Shown one piece after another: positions 8,712-18,255 of a stretch of DNA of 64,000 nucleotides. How positions within the stretch are numbered: position 1 is the first letter of the stretch; each line of letters starts with the position of its first letter. Origin of the DNA: Paenisporosarcina cavernae. GTDB taxonomy: Bacteria; Bacillota; Bacilli; Bacillales_A; Planococcaceae. Both the position numbers and the translations under genes were made by a program. The stretch lies in contig NZ_CP032418.1 in assembly GCF_003595195.1 (NCBI RefSeq), positions 1,562,501-1,626,500 of the forward strand. The letters are read 5' to 3'. A model generated the notes under the pieces. The model did no database searches. It was given only the letters and a program-made list of their open reading frames with translations, and was not told the DNA's origin.

Positions 8712-11700
8712 TCATTGATTTTCGATGTTTTGCACGATTAATTGCAAGGCACCTTGTCGCTGATCTAATTTGCCTCGAACTTCAATTATTTCACCACTCT
8801 GGATGAATTTACTTAAGTTCGCGTATTCTTTCGGAAACATCGTGACAGAGATATCCCCCGATTCATCCTGCAAGTGGAAGAAACACATGGACTCTCCTTT
8901 TTTTGTGCGAATAGATTTTACTTCCAGAATCATTCCAGCTATGCTCACCACTTTACCTACAGGAAGTTTTGTCGTCTCATAAATAGTTGGAAATTCTTTT
9001 TGTTGCATCGATTTCCATTCTACGACTGGATGACTAGAAATATAAATTCCCAACGTCTCTTTTTCAAATTGTAGCTTCTTACTTTTTGGCATATCAGAAG
9101 CTTTCACATATTTAGGTTTTCCGAAAGACTGGACAGAACCTGAAAACAAATCAGTTTCCATATTGGGTCGAACTAACTCTGCATATTTAACTGCAGCATC
9201 CAAAGTCGCTAATAACACAGAACGGTCCTTACCGAAATCGTCAAGGGCTCCAGCGTAAATGAATGGTTCTATTAGTTTTCGAGAAAATTGGGAAGCAGAT
9301 AAACTGACAGCTAAGTCAAATAGATCTTGCCACGGATTTTCTCGTTCTTTTCGAACAGACAACAGCAACTGTGCAAAATTAGTCGACACCCCTTTTATGG
9401 ACTGAAGACCGTACCGAATTTTTCCAGATTCTACTCGGAAACTATAGTCACTCTTAAAAATACTTGGACCTAAAAGTTCCACGTCATACCGATTCATTTC
9501 TAATTGTATTTCCGCAATTTTATCGGCATTTCCACTAACCGATGCAAGTAATGCTCCGTAAAAATACGCTGGATAATTAGCTTTAAAATAAGCTAGTTGA
9601 AACGAAATGACACTATAAGCAACCGCATGACTTTTTGGAAATCCGTAATCAGCAAAACGAACAATGAGTTGAAACAACTCATTTGCTACATTTTCTTGAA
9701 TACCATTATTCATTGCACCATGACTAAATGCTGCACGTTGCTCTTCTAATAATTGACGGTTTTTTTTACTTACTGCTCTTCTCAACAAATCGGCTTGGCC
9801 ATAGCTAAACCCAGCGATTTGAGCAGCGATTTGCATGATTTGTTCCTGGTAGACAATAATACCGTACGTTTCTTTTAAGATTGGTTCTAATAAGGGATGC
9901 TGGTAGTGAACTTTTTCGAGCCCTTTTTTACGTCTTGCAAAGAGAGGAATATTCTCCATTGGTCCTGGTCGAAACAACGCATTAATTGCAACAATATCGG
10001 AGAAAGATGTCGGCATGACTTCACGCAATGTCTTTCTCATTCCTTCTGATTCTAATTGAAAAACGCCAAGTGTATCCCCTTGTTGTAACATCGTGAGCGT
10101 TTTTGCATCATCAAATGGAATTTCATCAAACTTCATCCACTTTTTTTGATCGGCATAGATTAAATAACGTATTCTCTCTAATAATGATAAATTCCGTAAC
10201 CCCAAAAAATCCATTTTCAGCAAGCCGCTTTGTTCCACTTCTTTCATTGGCCACTGAGTTAAATAAATAGTATCTTGTCCCTTTTGAATCGGCACATATT
10301 CTACTAAAGGTTTTGGGGAAAGAACGACACCCGCAGCATGTGTCGACACATGTTTTGGGAGCCCTTCTAATTGCAGACACGCTTCCCACCATTTCTCATG
10401 CATGTCGTCACTTGCAATCCATTTGTCAAAATTGGCATTCTCTTTTCTAGCCTCCGCAAGGGTTATACCGACTCTACTAGGTATAAAAGAAGAGATTCGT
10501 TCGAGAATCGATCCATCAAAATGAAAGACTCTTCCTACATCTCGGGCAACTGCTTTGGCACTTAGCGTTCCGTATGTCATAATTTGCGCGACATAATCTT
10601 GTCCGTATTTTTTTGCCACATAGGAAATGACTTCGTTTCGCCGATGATCTAAAAAGTCGATATCAATATCAGGCAATGTCACCCGTTCTGGATTCAAAAA
10701 ACGTTCAAATAGCAGTCCGTGCTGAATCGGATCCACTTGCGTTATATATAAACAATAAGCGATTAACGAACCTGCTGAAGATCCTCTACCCGGACCTGTA
10801 AGAATATGATTTTTCCGAGCAAAATCCATAAAATCAGCTACGATTAAAAAATAGTCTTCAAACCCCATAGAGGTAATAATCGTAAATTCGTGTTTTAATC
10901 GAGTGTGATAAATAGTAGAAGGATTTTCCACTAATTTTTGCAACCCATTTTGGCACAGTTCCCATAGCAAATCAGCAGATGAGTGTGTAGTAGCTAGTGG
11001 AAATTTCGGCATATGCTTGGAAGATAAATCGAGGACCACATGGCATGCATCGAAAAACCGAGTTGCTCCCAAGATCCATTCCGGTTTGTCTCGATACCAT
11101 TTCGTCCAATTTTCAGCAGAAGGGACAAAATGGGAGCGATGGGGCAATTCGTATCGTGTTTCATCAGAAAGTTTCGTTCCACCTGCAATATTGCGTGCAA
11201 CTTCGTATCCAAAAGCATCTTCTTGGTGTAAATAATAACTTTCATAATGAGCAGTGATGATTATATTGGACTGGTGACAGAATTGTTCCACGTCATCTTC
11301 AAATGCAGATGCAACACCTTCTAAGCGAATTATTCCCACTGCTAATGGTACTTGTATTTTTTCCCGAATGACATGTAAAGTGTGAATCCACACGTCCAAT
11401 TCCTCTTTAGTTTTAGTAGGGGAAAAAGGAATGACGATCCGCAATCCGGATTGGTACCCAATCAACCATTTAAGTGGTATTGCATCTATTTCCCGAGTTT
11501 CACGGGCACTTGAAAGCTTTAACAATTGCTTATACCCAAGTTCATCTTCCGCGTATAAATGAAGGTCAAGCTCATTTTCTTCTACTTCCACCTGAATACT
11601 TAGGCCGATAATAGGTTCAATCGAGGCTTTAATCATCGTTTCGTAAAACGGTAAGATTCCATACAAACTTCGATTGATGATAGCCGCTTTTTGTACATCG

Positions 11701-11792
11701 TTTTTTTGTAAAAAGGAAGCAAGTTCTGGTAGCCGAATGGTACTGTGTAACAAATCGGCAGCAGTTGTGATGAATGGATAAATAGTTGTCAC
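8712..11792 (-). CDS. dnaE: DNA polymerase III alpha subunit, DnaE type
   Basis: Replicative polymerase; in low-GC Firmicutes DnaE extends primers and hands over to PolC. Order: a PHP-like N-terminal region (1-200), polymerase palm with GPGRGSSAGSLIAY and the catalytic PDIDIDF near residue 375, GLLKMDFLGLRNL carrying the third aspartate, fingers (FRPGPMENIP), tandem helix-hairpin-helix, and a C-terminal OB fold (VVSIAGMILEV). At 1026 residues it is shorter than B. subtilis DnaE (about 1115). The PHP metal site is eroded: the usual TDHGNLYG position reads INRSLYG and the N-terminal HxHxS motif is gone, so proofreading or phosphatase activity is unlikely. It lies 18 bp downstream of nrnA; ytrI and ytrH, which intervene in B. 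subtilis, are missing. Confidence 0.95.
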   Translation of the reverse strand: MTTIYPFITTAADLLHSTIRLPELASFLQKNDVQKAAIINRSLYGILPFYETMIKASIEPIIGLSIQVEVEENELDLHLYAEDELGYKQLLKLSSARETREIDAIPLKWLIGYQSGLRIVIPFSPTKTKEELDVWIHTLHVIREKIQVPLAVGIIRLEGVASAFEDDVEQFCHQSNIIITAHYESYYLHQEDAFGYEVARNIAGGTKLSDETRYELPHRSHFVPSAENWTKWYRDKPEWILGATRFFDACHVVLDLSSKHMPKFPLATTHSSADLLWELCQNGLQKLVENPSTIYHTRLKHEFTIITSMGFEDYFLIVADFMDFARKNHILTGPGRGSSAGSLIAYCLYITQVDPIQHGLLFERFLNPERVTLPDIDIDFLDHRRNEVISYVAKKYGQDYVAQIMTYGTLSAKAVARDVGRVFHFDGSILERISSFIPSRVGITLAEARKENANFDKWIASDDMHEKWWEACLQLEGLPKHVSTHAAGVVLSPKPLVEYVPIQKGQDTIYLTQWPMKEVEQSGLLKMDFLGLRNLSLLERIRYLIYADQKKWMKFDEIPFDDAKTLTMLQQGDTLGVFQLESEGMRKTLREVMPTSFSDIVAINALFRPGPMENIPLFARRKKGLEKVHYQHPLLEPILKETYGIIVYQEQIMQIAAQIAGFSYGQADLLRRAVSKKNRQLLEEQRAAFSHGAMNNGIQENVANELFQLIVRFADYGFPKSHAVAYSVISFQLAYFKANYPAYFYGALLASVSGNADKIAEIQLEMNRYDVELLGPSIFKSDYSFRVESGKIRYGLQSIKGVSTNFAQLLLSVRKERENPWQDLFDLAVSLSASQFSRKLIEPFIYAGALDDFGKDRSVLLATLDAAVKYAELVRPNMETDLFSGSVQSFGKPKYVKASDMPKSKKLQFEKETLGIYISSHPVVEWKSMQQKEFPTIYETTKLPVGKVVSIAGMILEVKSIRTKKGESMCFFHLQDESGDISVTMFPKEYANLSKFIQSGEIIEVRGKLDQRQGALQLIVQNIENQ

Positions 11793-11810
11793 TTCTTGCT
11801 TCCCTCCTTT

Positions 11811-12752
11811 TTAATGTCTTTTTGCTGCTTCCTCTAAATCTCGAATGACGTGGTCCGCCTCATCCCATGTATAGACCGACGCACCAGAAGCTAGTGGATG
11901 TCCGCCTCCGTTGTACTTTTTGGCAATTTCATTAATGATTAATCCTTTCGAACGTAAACGAACGCGAATCTGATCTCTTTCTTCGATGAACATGACCCAT
12001 GCTTTCATGTTTTTAACTGCACCGAGTGAACCTACTAAAAGCGATGTTTCAGTGGATGAGACATCAAAGGATTTTAATGTGTCTACCGTTAGCTTAATAT
12101 ATCCGATTCCATCATTATTCATCTTAAAATTTTGATAGATGTAACCTTGCAAGTGTAATAGTTTTACATCAACTTCATACATCTCGTTAAACAACTGTGA
12201 TCGATCAAACCCATACTCAATCAAATTTCCAGCTGCTTCAAATGTCTGTTTTGTAGTACTTTGGAACATAAAACGACCAGTGTCGCCAATGATTCCTGCA
12301 AACAATAACTTCGCTGCATTATCAGTGAAAGACCAGTTGGCATCTTTTTTACCTTCTTCAGCAAGTTGATAGATCATTTCACTCGTGGAACTCGCGTTCG
12401 TATCCACCCATACAATATCCCCATAATTGTCATCGTTAGGATGATGATCAATTTTAACAAGCTTCTTCCCTTTACGATATCGTTGGTCATCGATACGTGC
12501 GGTATTTGCTGTATCCGTAACGATAATAAGCGCATCCTCATACAATTCGTCTTCCACTATATCAGGATGAGCGAGAAAACTTAACCCATCATCATGTTCA
12601 CCTGTGACAACTACCTGTTTCTCTGGATAACTAGCTTGCAGAATCTCTTTTAATCCAAAAGCAGAACCATAGGCATCCGGATCAGGACGTACATGCCGAT
12701 GAATAATAATCGTTTCAAATTCCTTGATTGTGTCAATAATCGTACGCTTCAT
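11811..12752 (-). CDS. nrnA: Bifunctional oligoribonuclease/pAp phosphatase NrnA
   Basis: DHH-DHHA1 phosphoesterase that degrades short oligoribonucleotides (nanoRNA) and hydrolyses 3'-phosphoadenosine 5'-phosphate in the cytoplasm. The 313 residues match B. subtilis NrnA. Metal and active-site motifs seen: HRHVRPDPDAYGS near the N-terminus, IVTDTA, the DHH motif in KIDHHPNDDN, and the C-terminal DHHA1 glycine loop NGGGHPLASGA. It is divergent from ytpI and precedes dnaE by 18 bp on the same strand, as in related genomes apart from the missing ytrHI pair. Confidence 0.95.
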   Translation of the reverse strand: MKRTIIDTIKEFETIIIHRHVRPDPDAYGSAFGLKEILQASYPEKQVVVTGEHDDGLSFLAHPDIVEDELYEDALIIVTDTANTARIDDQRYRKGKKLVKIDHHPNDDNYGDIVWVDTNASSTSEMIYQLAEEGKKDANWSFTDNAAKLLFAGIIGDTGRFMFQSTTKQTFEAAGNLIEYGFDRSQLFNEMYEVDVKLLHLQGYIYQNFKMNNDGIGYIKLTVDTLKSFDVSSTETSLLVGSLGAVKNMKAWVMFIEERDQIRVRLRSKGLIINEIAKKYNGGGHPLASGASVYTWDEADHVIRDLEEAAKRH

Positions 12753-12843
12753 CTATACATTCTCCATTCTTTGGATAAAAGAGTTCGCATTTTCTAACCA
12801 ATCTCGATACAATATTGCTATTGAATGTAACAGGAGGATTCCC

Positions 12844-13155
12844 ATGGTCAATTTATTTTTAGTTATCGGGATTGTGATTTCAGCAGTCTTTTACCTTTAT
12901 TTTAAAACAAAGCAATTCCGCTCTTCTTTACCAATTACAAAAAAATGGTATGCGAACCGAGCACTTATCTCTTTAGGAAGTTTGCTTGTATTCTTTGGGA
13001 TTAACCAAATGATTCTTTACCCTTCGACACTCACATACGTCATCGGTGCCCTTTTTATCCTTTTAGGTATAGGTACCGTTGGTTATTACTGGAAAGTCGC
13101 AAAGCATTACGGTCAATTTGTAAAAGAAGAGCAAGCAATCAATACCTCGAACTAA
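12844..13155 (+). CDS. ytpI: YtpI-like small membrane protein
   Basis: Membrane protein of unknown function, 103 residues. Three hydrophobic segments are visible: residues 2-20 (NLFLVIGIVISAVFYLYF), about 40-58 (ALISLGSLLVFFGINQMIL) and about 65-85 (YVIGALFILLGIGTVGYYW). The ATG at 12844 is chosen because it follows an AGGAGG Shine-Dalgarno by 6 nt; an in-frame start 40 codons earlier would overlap nrnA with no ribosome site. Length and the position between nrnA and ytoI match B. subtilis ytpI. It converges with ytoI and shares a terminator with it. Confidence 0.85.
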   Translation: MVNLFLVIGIVISAVFYLYFKTKQFRSSLPITKKWYANRALISLGSLLVFFGINQMILYPSTLTYVIGALFILLGIGTVGYYWKVAKHYGQFVKEEQAINTSN

Positions 13156-13160
13156 TGTAT

Positions 13161-13217
13161 ATCTCGCGTTGGCAAGAGAAGAAATTATACTTCGCTTTGC
13201 ACACGCGAGATTTTTTT
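13161..13217. terminator. Two-tier terminator between ytpI and ytoI
   Basis: Outer stem ATCTCGCGT (13161-13169) with ACGCGAGAT (13203-13211) followed by seven T on the plus strand. An inner pairing of GCAA and GAAG with CTTC and TTGC closes around an 8-nt loop. It ends ytpI and overlaps the ytoI stop codon. Confidence 0.8.
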
Positions 13218-14517
13218 ATCGATCTAAAAGTTGAAAAGTTACCATTGCTTTACCCACTTGTGAAGTTTCAATGTGAACATCTATTTCCATTTTGACAAAT
13301 CGTCGACTACTGTCTATTATCGTTGGTTTCACATGTAGGATACTGTCCATTTGAATAGGTTTTAAAAAGTAAATAGTCACGTTCTCTACTATACTTTCTA
13401 CTTTCTTCTTCGATTTCAGCGCCATTTCTCCAGCTTCAGTTAATACCGTCACAAATGCGCCATAAGATATTGCACCAAATTGGTTTGTCATTTGAGGCGT
13501 AACAGTAAATTCTACGTACTCATTTTGATGCACAATCAGTTGACTTTTCACCATATCATCTAGCGTTTCACCATGTTGAGGTTGGCGTTGAATTAACTGC
13601 AATCCTTTTAAAACGTCTTGTCTGCTAATAATACCTAACAAATAATTTCCTTCGTCCACAACAGGCATTAAATCGATGCCTTCCCAAATCATCCGATGAC
13701 TGGCACTAGCGACACTCGTTTTCAACGTTGCCGAAATTGGTTGTTTTGTCATGACCTTTTCAATTAACTCCGACATTTCTTTTCCCATCACATCTCGAGA
13801 AGTGACAATCCCTATTAGTCTTCCCTTCGTATCCACAACTGGGAAACCTCCATGATTGGTCTCTGCGTTTTTCGCGTGATAATCGCCAATCGATTGATTC
13901 GCTTGTAAAATATCCGTTTGCTGTAAAGGAACATATATATCTTCAATAAATAATACTTCTTTTTTGATTAATTGATCATAGATCGCTCGATTAATCATGG
14001 TTGCAACTGTAAATGTATCATAAGAAGTGGAAATAACCGGTAAATCTCGGCTGTCCGCTTCTAATTTCACTTCATCGGATGCATCAAATCCTCCTGTGAT
14101 TAAGACGGCAGCTCCCGAGCGCAATGAAGTCAATTGGGCTTTTGAACGGTTACCGACGATGAGTAAATTTCCCGGATCAATGTATCGCATCATATCATCC
14201 AATTGCATCGCACCGATCACAAACTTTGTTAACGTTTTATGTAAGCCACTTTTCCCTCCAACCACTTGCCCATCAATGATATTTACCACTTCAGCAAAAG
14301 TTAGTCGTTCAAAGTTTTCTTTCACTTTCCGCTCAATCCGAATGGTTCCAACACGTTCAATCGTACTTACTAATGATTGATTTTCGGCTTCCTTAATCGC
14401 TCGATACGCTGTCCCTTCACTCACTTGAAGTTCTTTCGCAATTCGTCGAACGGAGATTTTGTCTCCAATCAGAAGCGTCTCAATATATGCTAAAATTTGT
14501 TCATGTTTTGTTCTCAA
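13216..14517 (-). CDS. ytoI: YtoI-like HTH-DRTGG-CBS-hotdog protein
   Basis: Putative nucleotide-sensing regulator. Domains in order: an N-terminal winged helix-turn-helix (KISVRRIAKELQVSEGTAYR), a DRTGG domain (about residues 65-180, with IVGNRSKAQLTSL and AAVLITGG), two CBS motifs (GGFPVVDTKGRLIGIVTSRD; LMPVVDEGNYLLGIISRQD) and a C-terminal hotdog thioesterase-like domain (ISYGAFVTVLTEAGEMA). CBS pairs commonly bind adenine nucleotides and the hotdog may bind an acyl-CoA; no target is known. I favour the TTG at 14517, with GGGTGAT just upstream and the product beginning MRTKHEQ like its B. subtilis homologue. A TTG at 14535 is the alternative. Confidence 0.85.
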   Translation of the reverse strand: MRTKHEQILAYIETLLIGDKISVRRIAKELQVSEGTAYRAIKEAENQSLVSTIERVGTIRIERKVKENFERLTFAEVVNIIDGQVVGGKSGLHKTLTKFVIGAMQLDDMMRYIDPGNLLIVGNRSKAQLTSLRSGAAVLITGGFDASDEVKLEADSRDLPVISTSYDTFTVATMINRAIYDQLIKKEVLFIEDIYVPLQQTDILQANQSIGDYHAKNAETNHGGFPVVDTKGRLIGIVTSRDVMGKEMSELIEKVMTKQPISATLKTSVASASHRMIWEGIDLMPVVDEGNYLLGIISRQDVLKGLQLIQRQPQHGETLDDMVKSQLIVHQNEYVEFTVTPQMTNQFGAISYGAFVTVLTEAGEMALKSKKKVESIVENVTIYFLKPIQMDSILHVKPTIIDSSRRFVKMEIDVHIETSQVGKAMVTFQLLDR

Positions 14518-14615
14518 TCTATCACCCGTTTCCAAACAATCGTTCTATTTTTCAGTTTATCACAAACGAACCCTAAGGCACCAAACTGGAAATAAAAAAC
14601 ACAGAAACAAAATGA

Positions 14616-14630
14616 CACTCCTAAGGAGTG
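14616..14630. other. Perfect 15-bp palindrome
   Basis: CACTCCT-A-AGGAGTG in the 240-bp gap upstream of ytoI. It has no T-run, so it is not a convincing terminator. It could be an operator or a hairpin hiding the AGGAG inside it, but no start codon follows. Confidence 0.35.
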
Positions 14631-14702
14631 ATTTAACTATCTACTAGTGATACCAGACGTGTGTATTTCTACTTAATAAAACGTTCAGATTCATTTTTAG
14701 AA

Positions 14703-14743
14703 AATAAAAATAGCCACACACGTAAGTTAAACACGCAGTGACT
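14703..14743 (-). terminator. Weak terminator after ytkL
   Basis: Minus strand: TAGTCAC pairs with GTGGCTA (one G-U), extended by wobble pairs and followed by TTTTTATTTT. It lies 16 nt past the ytkL stop. Confidence 0.5.
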
Positions 14744-14758
14744 ACCTTTCACTAAGGG

Positions 14759-15442
14759 TTAAGACAATTCAACCGCATCTCCAGCTCGAAGAATTTTCAC
14801 ATCAGCATTTGACACGAGTTCAGCAAATTTTTGTGGATCTTGTTGAATTGGAGGGAATGTATTGTAATGAATTGGAACAACACTTTTTGGTTGTAATAAT
14901 TCTACTGCATAAGCGGCGTCTTCGATTCCCATTGTAAAGTTATCGCCAATCGGCACAAAAGCTAAATCGATTGGATGACGATCGCCAATTAATTTCATAT
15001 CTGAAAAAAGGGCTGTATCTCCCGCATGATAAATCGTTTTCCCTTCCGCTTCAATCAAAATTCCAGAAGGCATACCAGTATAGATAATTTCCTGCTTTTC
15101 ATTCACGAAAGATGAGCCATGGAAAGCTTGAGTTAACTTCACTTTTCCAAAAGGAAAAGTAAATGCTCCTCCGATTGACATACCATGCGTTTCAACACCT
15201 TGCCAACTGATGTAATCCGCTAACTCAAAAGGTGCAATGACCGTTGCATTATTCGCTTTCGCAATTTCCACTGTGTCACCTACGTGATCGTTGTGACCAT
15301 GCGTAAGAAGGATATAATCGGCTTTTACATCTTCTACCTTTAAATCCGTTTGCCCATTGCCATTGATAAATGGATCGATTAGTAGTGTAAATTCACCTGT
15401 CTCAATTTTCACAACTGCATGTCCATGGAATGAAACCTTCAC
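14759..15442 (-). CDS. ytkL: UPF0173 metallo-beta-lactamase-fold hydrolase, YtkL-like
   Basis: Cytoplasmic metal-dependent hydrolase of unknown substrate, 227 residues. The fold's metal motif is seen as [11 protein letters not shown] near residue 50. Further ligands are probably in [12 protein letters not shown] and PIHYNT near the C-terminus, and [10 protein letters not shown] at the N-terminus is typical of the group. The GTG at 15442 is chosen because an AGGAGGGG Shine-Dalgarno lies 7 nt upstream; the longer in-frame start has none. It diverges from the M24 peptidase gene 75 bp away. The name comes from similarity to B. subtilis YtkL, which sits in the same neighbourhood. Confidence 0.9.
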   Translation of the reverse strand: MKVSFHGHAVVKIETGEFTLLIDPFINGNGQTDLKVEDVKADYILLTHGHNDHVGDTVEIAKANNATVIAPFELADYISWQGVETHGMSIGGAFTFPFGKVKLTQAFHGSSFVNEKQEIIYTGMPSGILIEAEGKTIYHAGDTALFSDMKLIGDRHPIDLAFVPIGDNFTMGIEDAAYAVELLQPKSVVPIHYNTFPPIQQDPQKFAELVSNADVKILRAGDAVELS

Positions 15443-15517
15443 GATAACCCCTCCTAAATCGGTGTAAATTCTCGCTCCTGTTTGATATGATAACACTACC
15501 TTGAAAGGAGAATTTCT

Positions 15518-16618
15518 ATGTCTAAATTATCACATATTTCACAATTTCTAAAACAATCTGGCACGGATGCGGCATTTATCAGCACACCGGATAATGTTTT
15601 TTATATCTCAGGATTTCGAAGCAATCCGCACGAACGATTGTTAGGTGTATTTGTATTTTCAGATGAGACAGCGATGATGGTACTTCCTAAAATGGAAGTA
15701 CCAGATGCAAAAGCAGCTGGATGGAAATACGACATTATTGGGCATGAGGATACCGATAATGCTTGGAATTTAGTACAAGAATATATAGCGAATAAACAAA
15801 ATTCTCTCGGTACACTTGCTATTGAGAAAACGCATGTAACGGTGGATCGTTACGAAGAGATTCAACGCATACTTCCTTCCGCTACGATTTCGGGAATAGA
15901 TGACACCTTAAATTCTCTACGCTTGAAAAAAGACAATTCGGAGCTAGCGATTCTGCGAAAGGCAGCTGAATTCGCGGACTATGCGATTGAGGTTGGCGTA
16001 AGTGAAATTGCGGAAGGTAAAACTGAATTGGAAATCTTACAAGCAGTTGAAGCAGCATTAAAAGCAAAAGGAATTACACACATGTCCTTCGACACTATGG
16101 TGCTTAGTGGACCTAAAACCGCTTCTCCGCACGGAAAACCCGGCTCCCGCAAGATACAAAAAGGGGATTTCATCCTATTCGATCTAGGTGTCGTCTACGA
16201 AGGTTATTGTTCCGATATAACACGGACTGTAGCTTATGGAGAACCGTCTGATGAACAGCGCAAAATTTATGAAACTGTCTTACAAGCAGAACAGGCAGCT
16301 GTTCAATTAGTCAAACCTGGTGTAACAGCTAAAAATCTAGACTTAACTGCTAGAGATATTATTTCGAAAGCTGGATATGGCGAGTTTTTCACTCACCGCT
16401 TAGGACATGGTCTCGGCATCTCGGTCCACGAGTTCCCTTCGATCACATCAACAAATGAAATGGAATTAATAGAAGGAATGGTCTTTACAATTGAACCGGG
16501 AATTTACGTGCCTGACGTTGCAGGAGTGCGCATTGAAGACGATGTAGTGGTCACAAAAGATGGAGTAGAAATCCTAACGAAGTATCCGAAGGAATTGGTT
16601 ATTATACCAGCAGACTAG
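15518..16618 (+). CDS. M24 metallopeptidase (Xaa-Pro aminopeptidase/dipeptidase type)
   Basis: Cytoplasmic pita-bread-fold peptidase that removes residues next to proline. Residues 1-130 form the creatinase-like N-terminal domain ([14 protein letters not shown]). The catalytic domain shows all five metal ligands in order: Asp in ILFDLGV, Asp in CSDITRTV, His in [13 protein letters not shown], Glu in TIEPGIYV and Glu in [10 protein letters not shown]. The 366-residue length fits PepQ/YqhT-type enzymes. AAAGGAG precedes the ATG. Proline dipeptidase and aminopeptidase activity cannot be told apart by eye. It stands alone, followed by a 388-bp gap. Confidence 0.92.
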   Translation: MSKLSHISQFLKQSGTDAAFISTPDNVFYISGFRSNPHERLLGVFVFSDETAMMVLPKMEVPDAKAAGWKYDIIGHEDTDNAWNLVQEYIANKQNSLGTLAIEKTHVTVDRYEEIQRILPSATISGIDDTLNSLRLKKDNSELAILRKAAEFADYAIEVGVSEIAEGKTELEILQAVEAALKAKGITHMSFDTMVLSGPKTASPHGKPGSRKIQKGDFILFDLGVVYEGYCSDITRTVAYGEPSDEQRKIYETVLQAEQAAVQLVKPGVTAKNLDLTARDIISKAGYGEFFTHRLGHGLGISVHEFPSITSTNEMELIEGMVFTIEPGIYVPDVAGVRIEDDVVVTKDGVEILTKYPKELVIIPAD

Positions 16619-17006
16619 ATAGAAGCATACATTGGATTTACATTTCCCACGATTTTTTGAAAAAGTATTCGTTCAACAATCTCATCGGAGAAAAATCACT
16701 TCTTGGAAAAATCGATTAAAACTGCTATCGAACGAATTTCATTGGAAAAGGTATATGTAAACTTATCACCAAAACCCAAATTTCATCATTAGATACCATC
16801 ATCATTCCTGTATCTTTACTTATCAGCGTTTTTCCTTTAAGCGTTACCGAAGCTATTTCGATCGGCGGAGAAGTTTTATCGAAGGGATGTTGTCAGTATT
16901 TCACTTCCATAATCAACGTATGGCGAATACATTTACACACTAAAAAATCCGAACGACACCGGGACTCCTTTTCGTGTCTCGATTACTCGTTCGGATTTAT
17001 TTTCAT
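16619..17006. other. 388-bp gap between the M24 peptidase and ald
   Basis: No gene is recognised. One plus-strand frame stays open from about 16750 to 17010 and reads partly hydrophobic (IIIPVSLLISVFPLSV). It lacks a Shine-Dalgarno and start, and it runs through the ald terminator hairpin, so it may be a decayed gene end or chance. The right end holds the hairpin listed separately. Confidence 0.5.
16945..16998 (-). terminator. Two-tier hairpin downstream of ald
   Basis: AAATCCGAACG (16945-16955) pairs with CGTTCGGATTT (16988-16998), and GACAC pairs with GTGTC inside. On the minus strand the stem ends in ATTTTTTAG, giving a terminator for ald. The arm sequence AAATCCGAAC also forms the hairpin at 2642-2695. 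Confidence 0.75.
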
Positions 17007-18125
17007 TTAGGAATTTAATAACGATTCTGCAGCTACATACGGTAATTCTTGCGCTTCAGCAACTGCTTGGTACGTGACATGCCCATTTAATGTATTGATT
17101 CCTTTTAACAATGCAGGATTTTCGATACATGCTTGTGCATACCCTTTGTTTGCAATTTGTACTGCGTAAGGAATTGTCACGTTTGTTAATGCCATTGTCG
17201 ACGTACGTGGAACTGCACCTGGCATATTCGCTACCGCATAATGTACAACGCCATGTTTCTCATACGTTGGATTATCATGTGTTGTGATTCGGTCGGATGT
17301 TTCCAAAATTCCACCTTGGTCAATTGCAATATCTACTACTACAGAGCCAGGTTTCATCGATTTAATCATTTCTTCTGATACTAATTTCGGCGCTTTTGCA
17401 CCTGGAATTAATACAGCACCAATCAATAAGTCAGCTTCTTTTACAGATTCTGCGATATTAAATGGATTCGAAATAAGTGTTTGTACATCGCGTCCAAACA
17501 TGTCGTCTAACTGACGAAGTCTTTCCGGATTTAAGTCGATTACTGTTACGTCTGCTCCCATACCAACGGCCACTTTCGCTGCGTTCGTACCGGCAATTCC
17601 TCCACCAATAATCGTTACTTTGCCACGCGATACTCCTGGTACTCCACCTAAAAGAATTCCAAGTCCACCGTGAATTTTTTCTAGAAATTGAGCGCCAATT
17701 TGTGTCGACATTCTTCCTGCAACTTCACTCATTGGTGTTAAAAGTGGTAATGAATTGTTTGCTAATTGTACCGTTTCGTATGCAATTCCAACTACTTTAT
17801 TATCTAGAAGAGCTTTTGTTAATGCTGCTTCCGGAGCTAGGTGTAAATACGTGAAGAGAATAAGTCCTTCACGGAAATAACCATATTCTGATGCAATCGG
17901 TTCTTTTACTTTCATGACCATGTCTTTCGACCAAGCTTCTGCAGCGGTTGGCACAATGATTGCACCTGCAGCAGTATAATCATCATCTGTAAAACCAGAC
18001 CCTACTCCTGCTCCCGTTTCAATATATACTTCGTGTCCAAATACGTTTAAGTTAACAACTCCTGCTGGAGTCATCGCAACACGATTTTCGTTATTCTTTA
18101 TTTCTTTTGGCACACCAATTTTCAT
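17007..18125 (-). CDS. ald: Alanine dehydrogenase
   Basis: NAD-dependent oxidative deamination of L-alanine to pyruvate and ammonia; in spore formers it supports growth on alanine and sporulation. The 372 residues start [20 protein letters not shown], where the Lys and Arg bind pyruvate, and contain MKVKEP, the catalytic-His region TYLHLAP, and the dinucleotide loop [15 protein letters not shown] near residue 175. The ATG at 18125 is chosen over an in-frame start 33 codons upstream because of the AGGAGGG Shine-Dalgarno and the family N-terminus. It is monocistronic and divergent from the permease. Confidence 0.96.
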   Translation of the reverse strand: MKIGVPKEIKNNENRVAMTPAGVVNLNVFGHEVYIETGAGVGSGFTDDDYTAAGAIIVPTAAEAWSKDMVMKVKEPIASEYGYFREGLILFTYLHLAPEAALTKALLDNKVVGIAYETVQLANNSLPLLTPMSEVAGRMSTQIGAQFLEKIHGGLGILLGGVPGVSRGKVTIIGGGIAGTNAAKVAVGMGADVTVIDLNPERLRQLDDMFGRDVQTLISNPFNIAESVKEADLLIGAVLIPGAKAPKLVSEEMIKSMKPGSVVVDIAIDQGGILETSDRITTHDNPTYEKHGVVHYAVANMPGAVPRTSTMALTNVTIPYAVQIANKGYAQACIENPALLKGINTLNGHVTYQAVAEAQELPYVAAESLLNS

Positions 18126-18255
18126 TGATAAACCCTCCTGTGTGTATAATGAAAAAGAAAACATGTTCTTCTTCCGCGTTACGTAAAGCAAATCCATTCT
18201 ATCAGATAATAGGAAAAATGACATTCATAATTTCTCAAAAGGAGGATATATTTTT

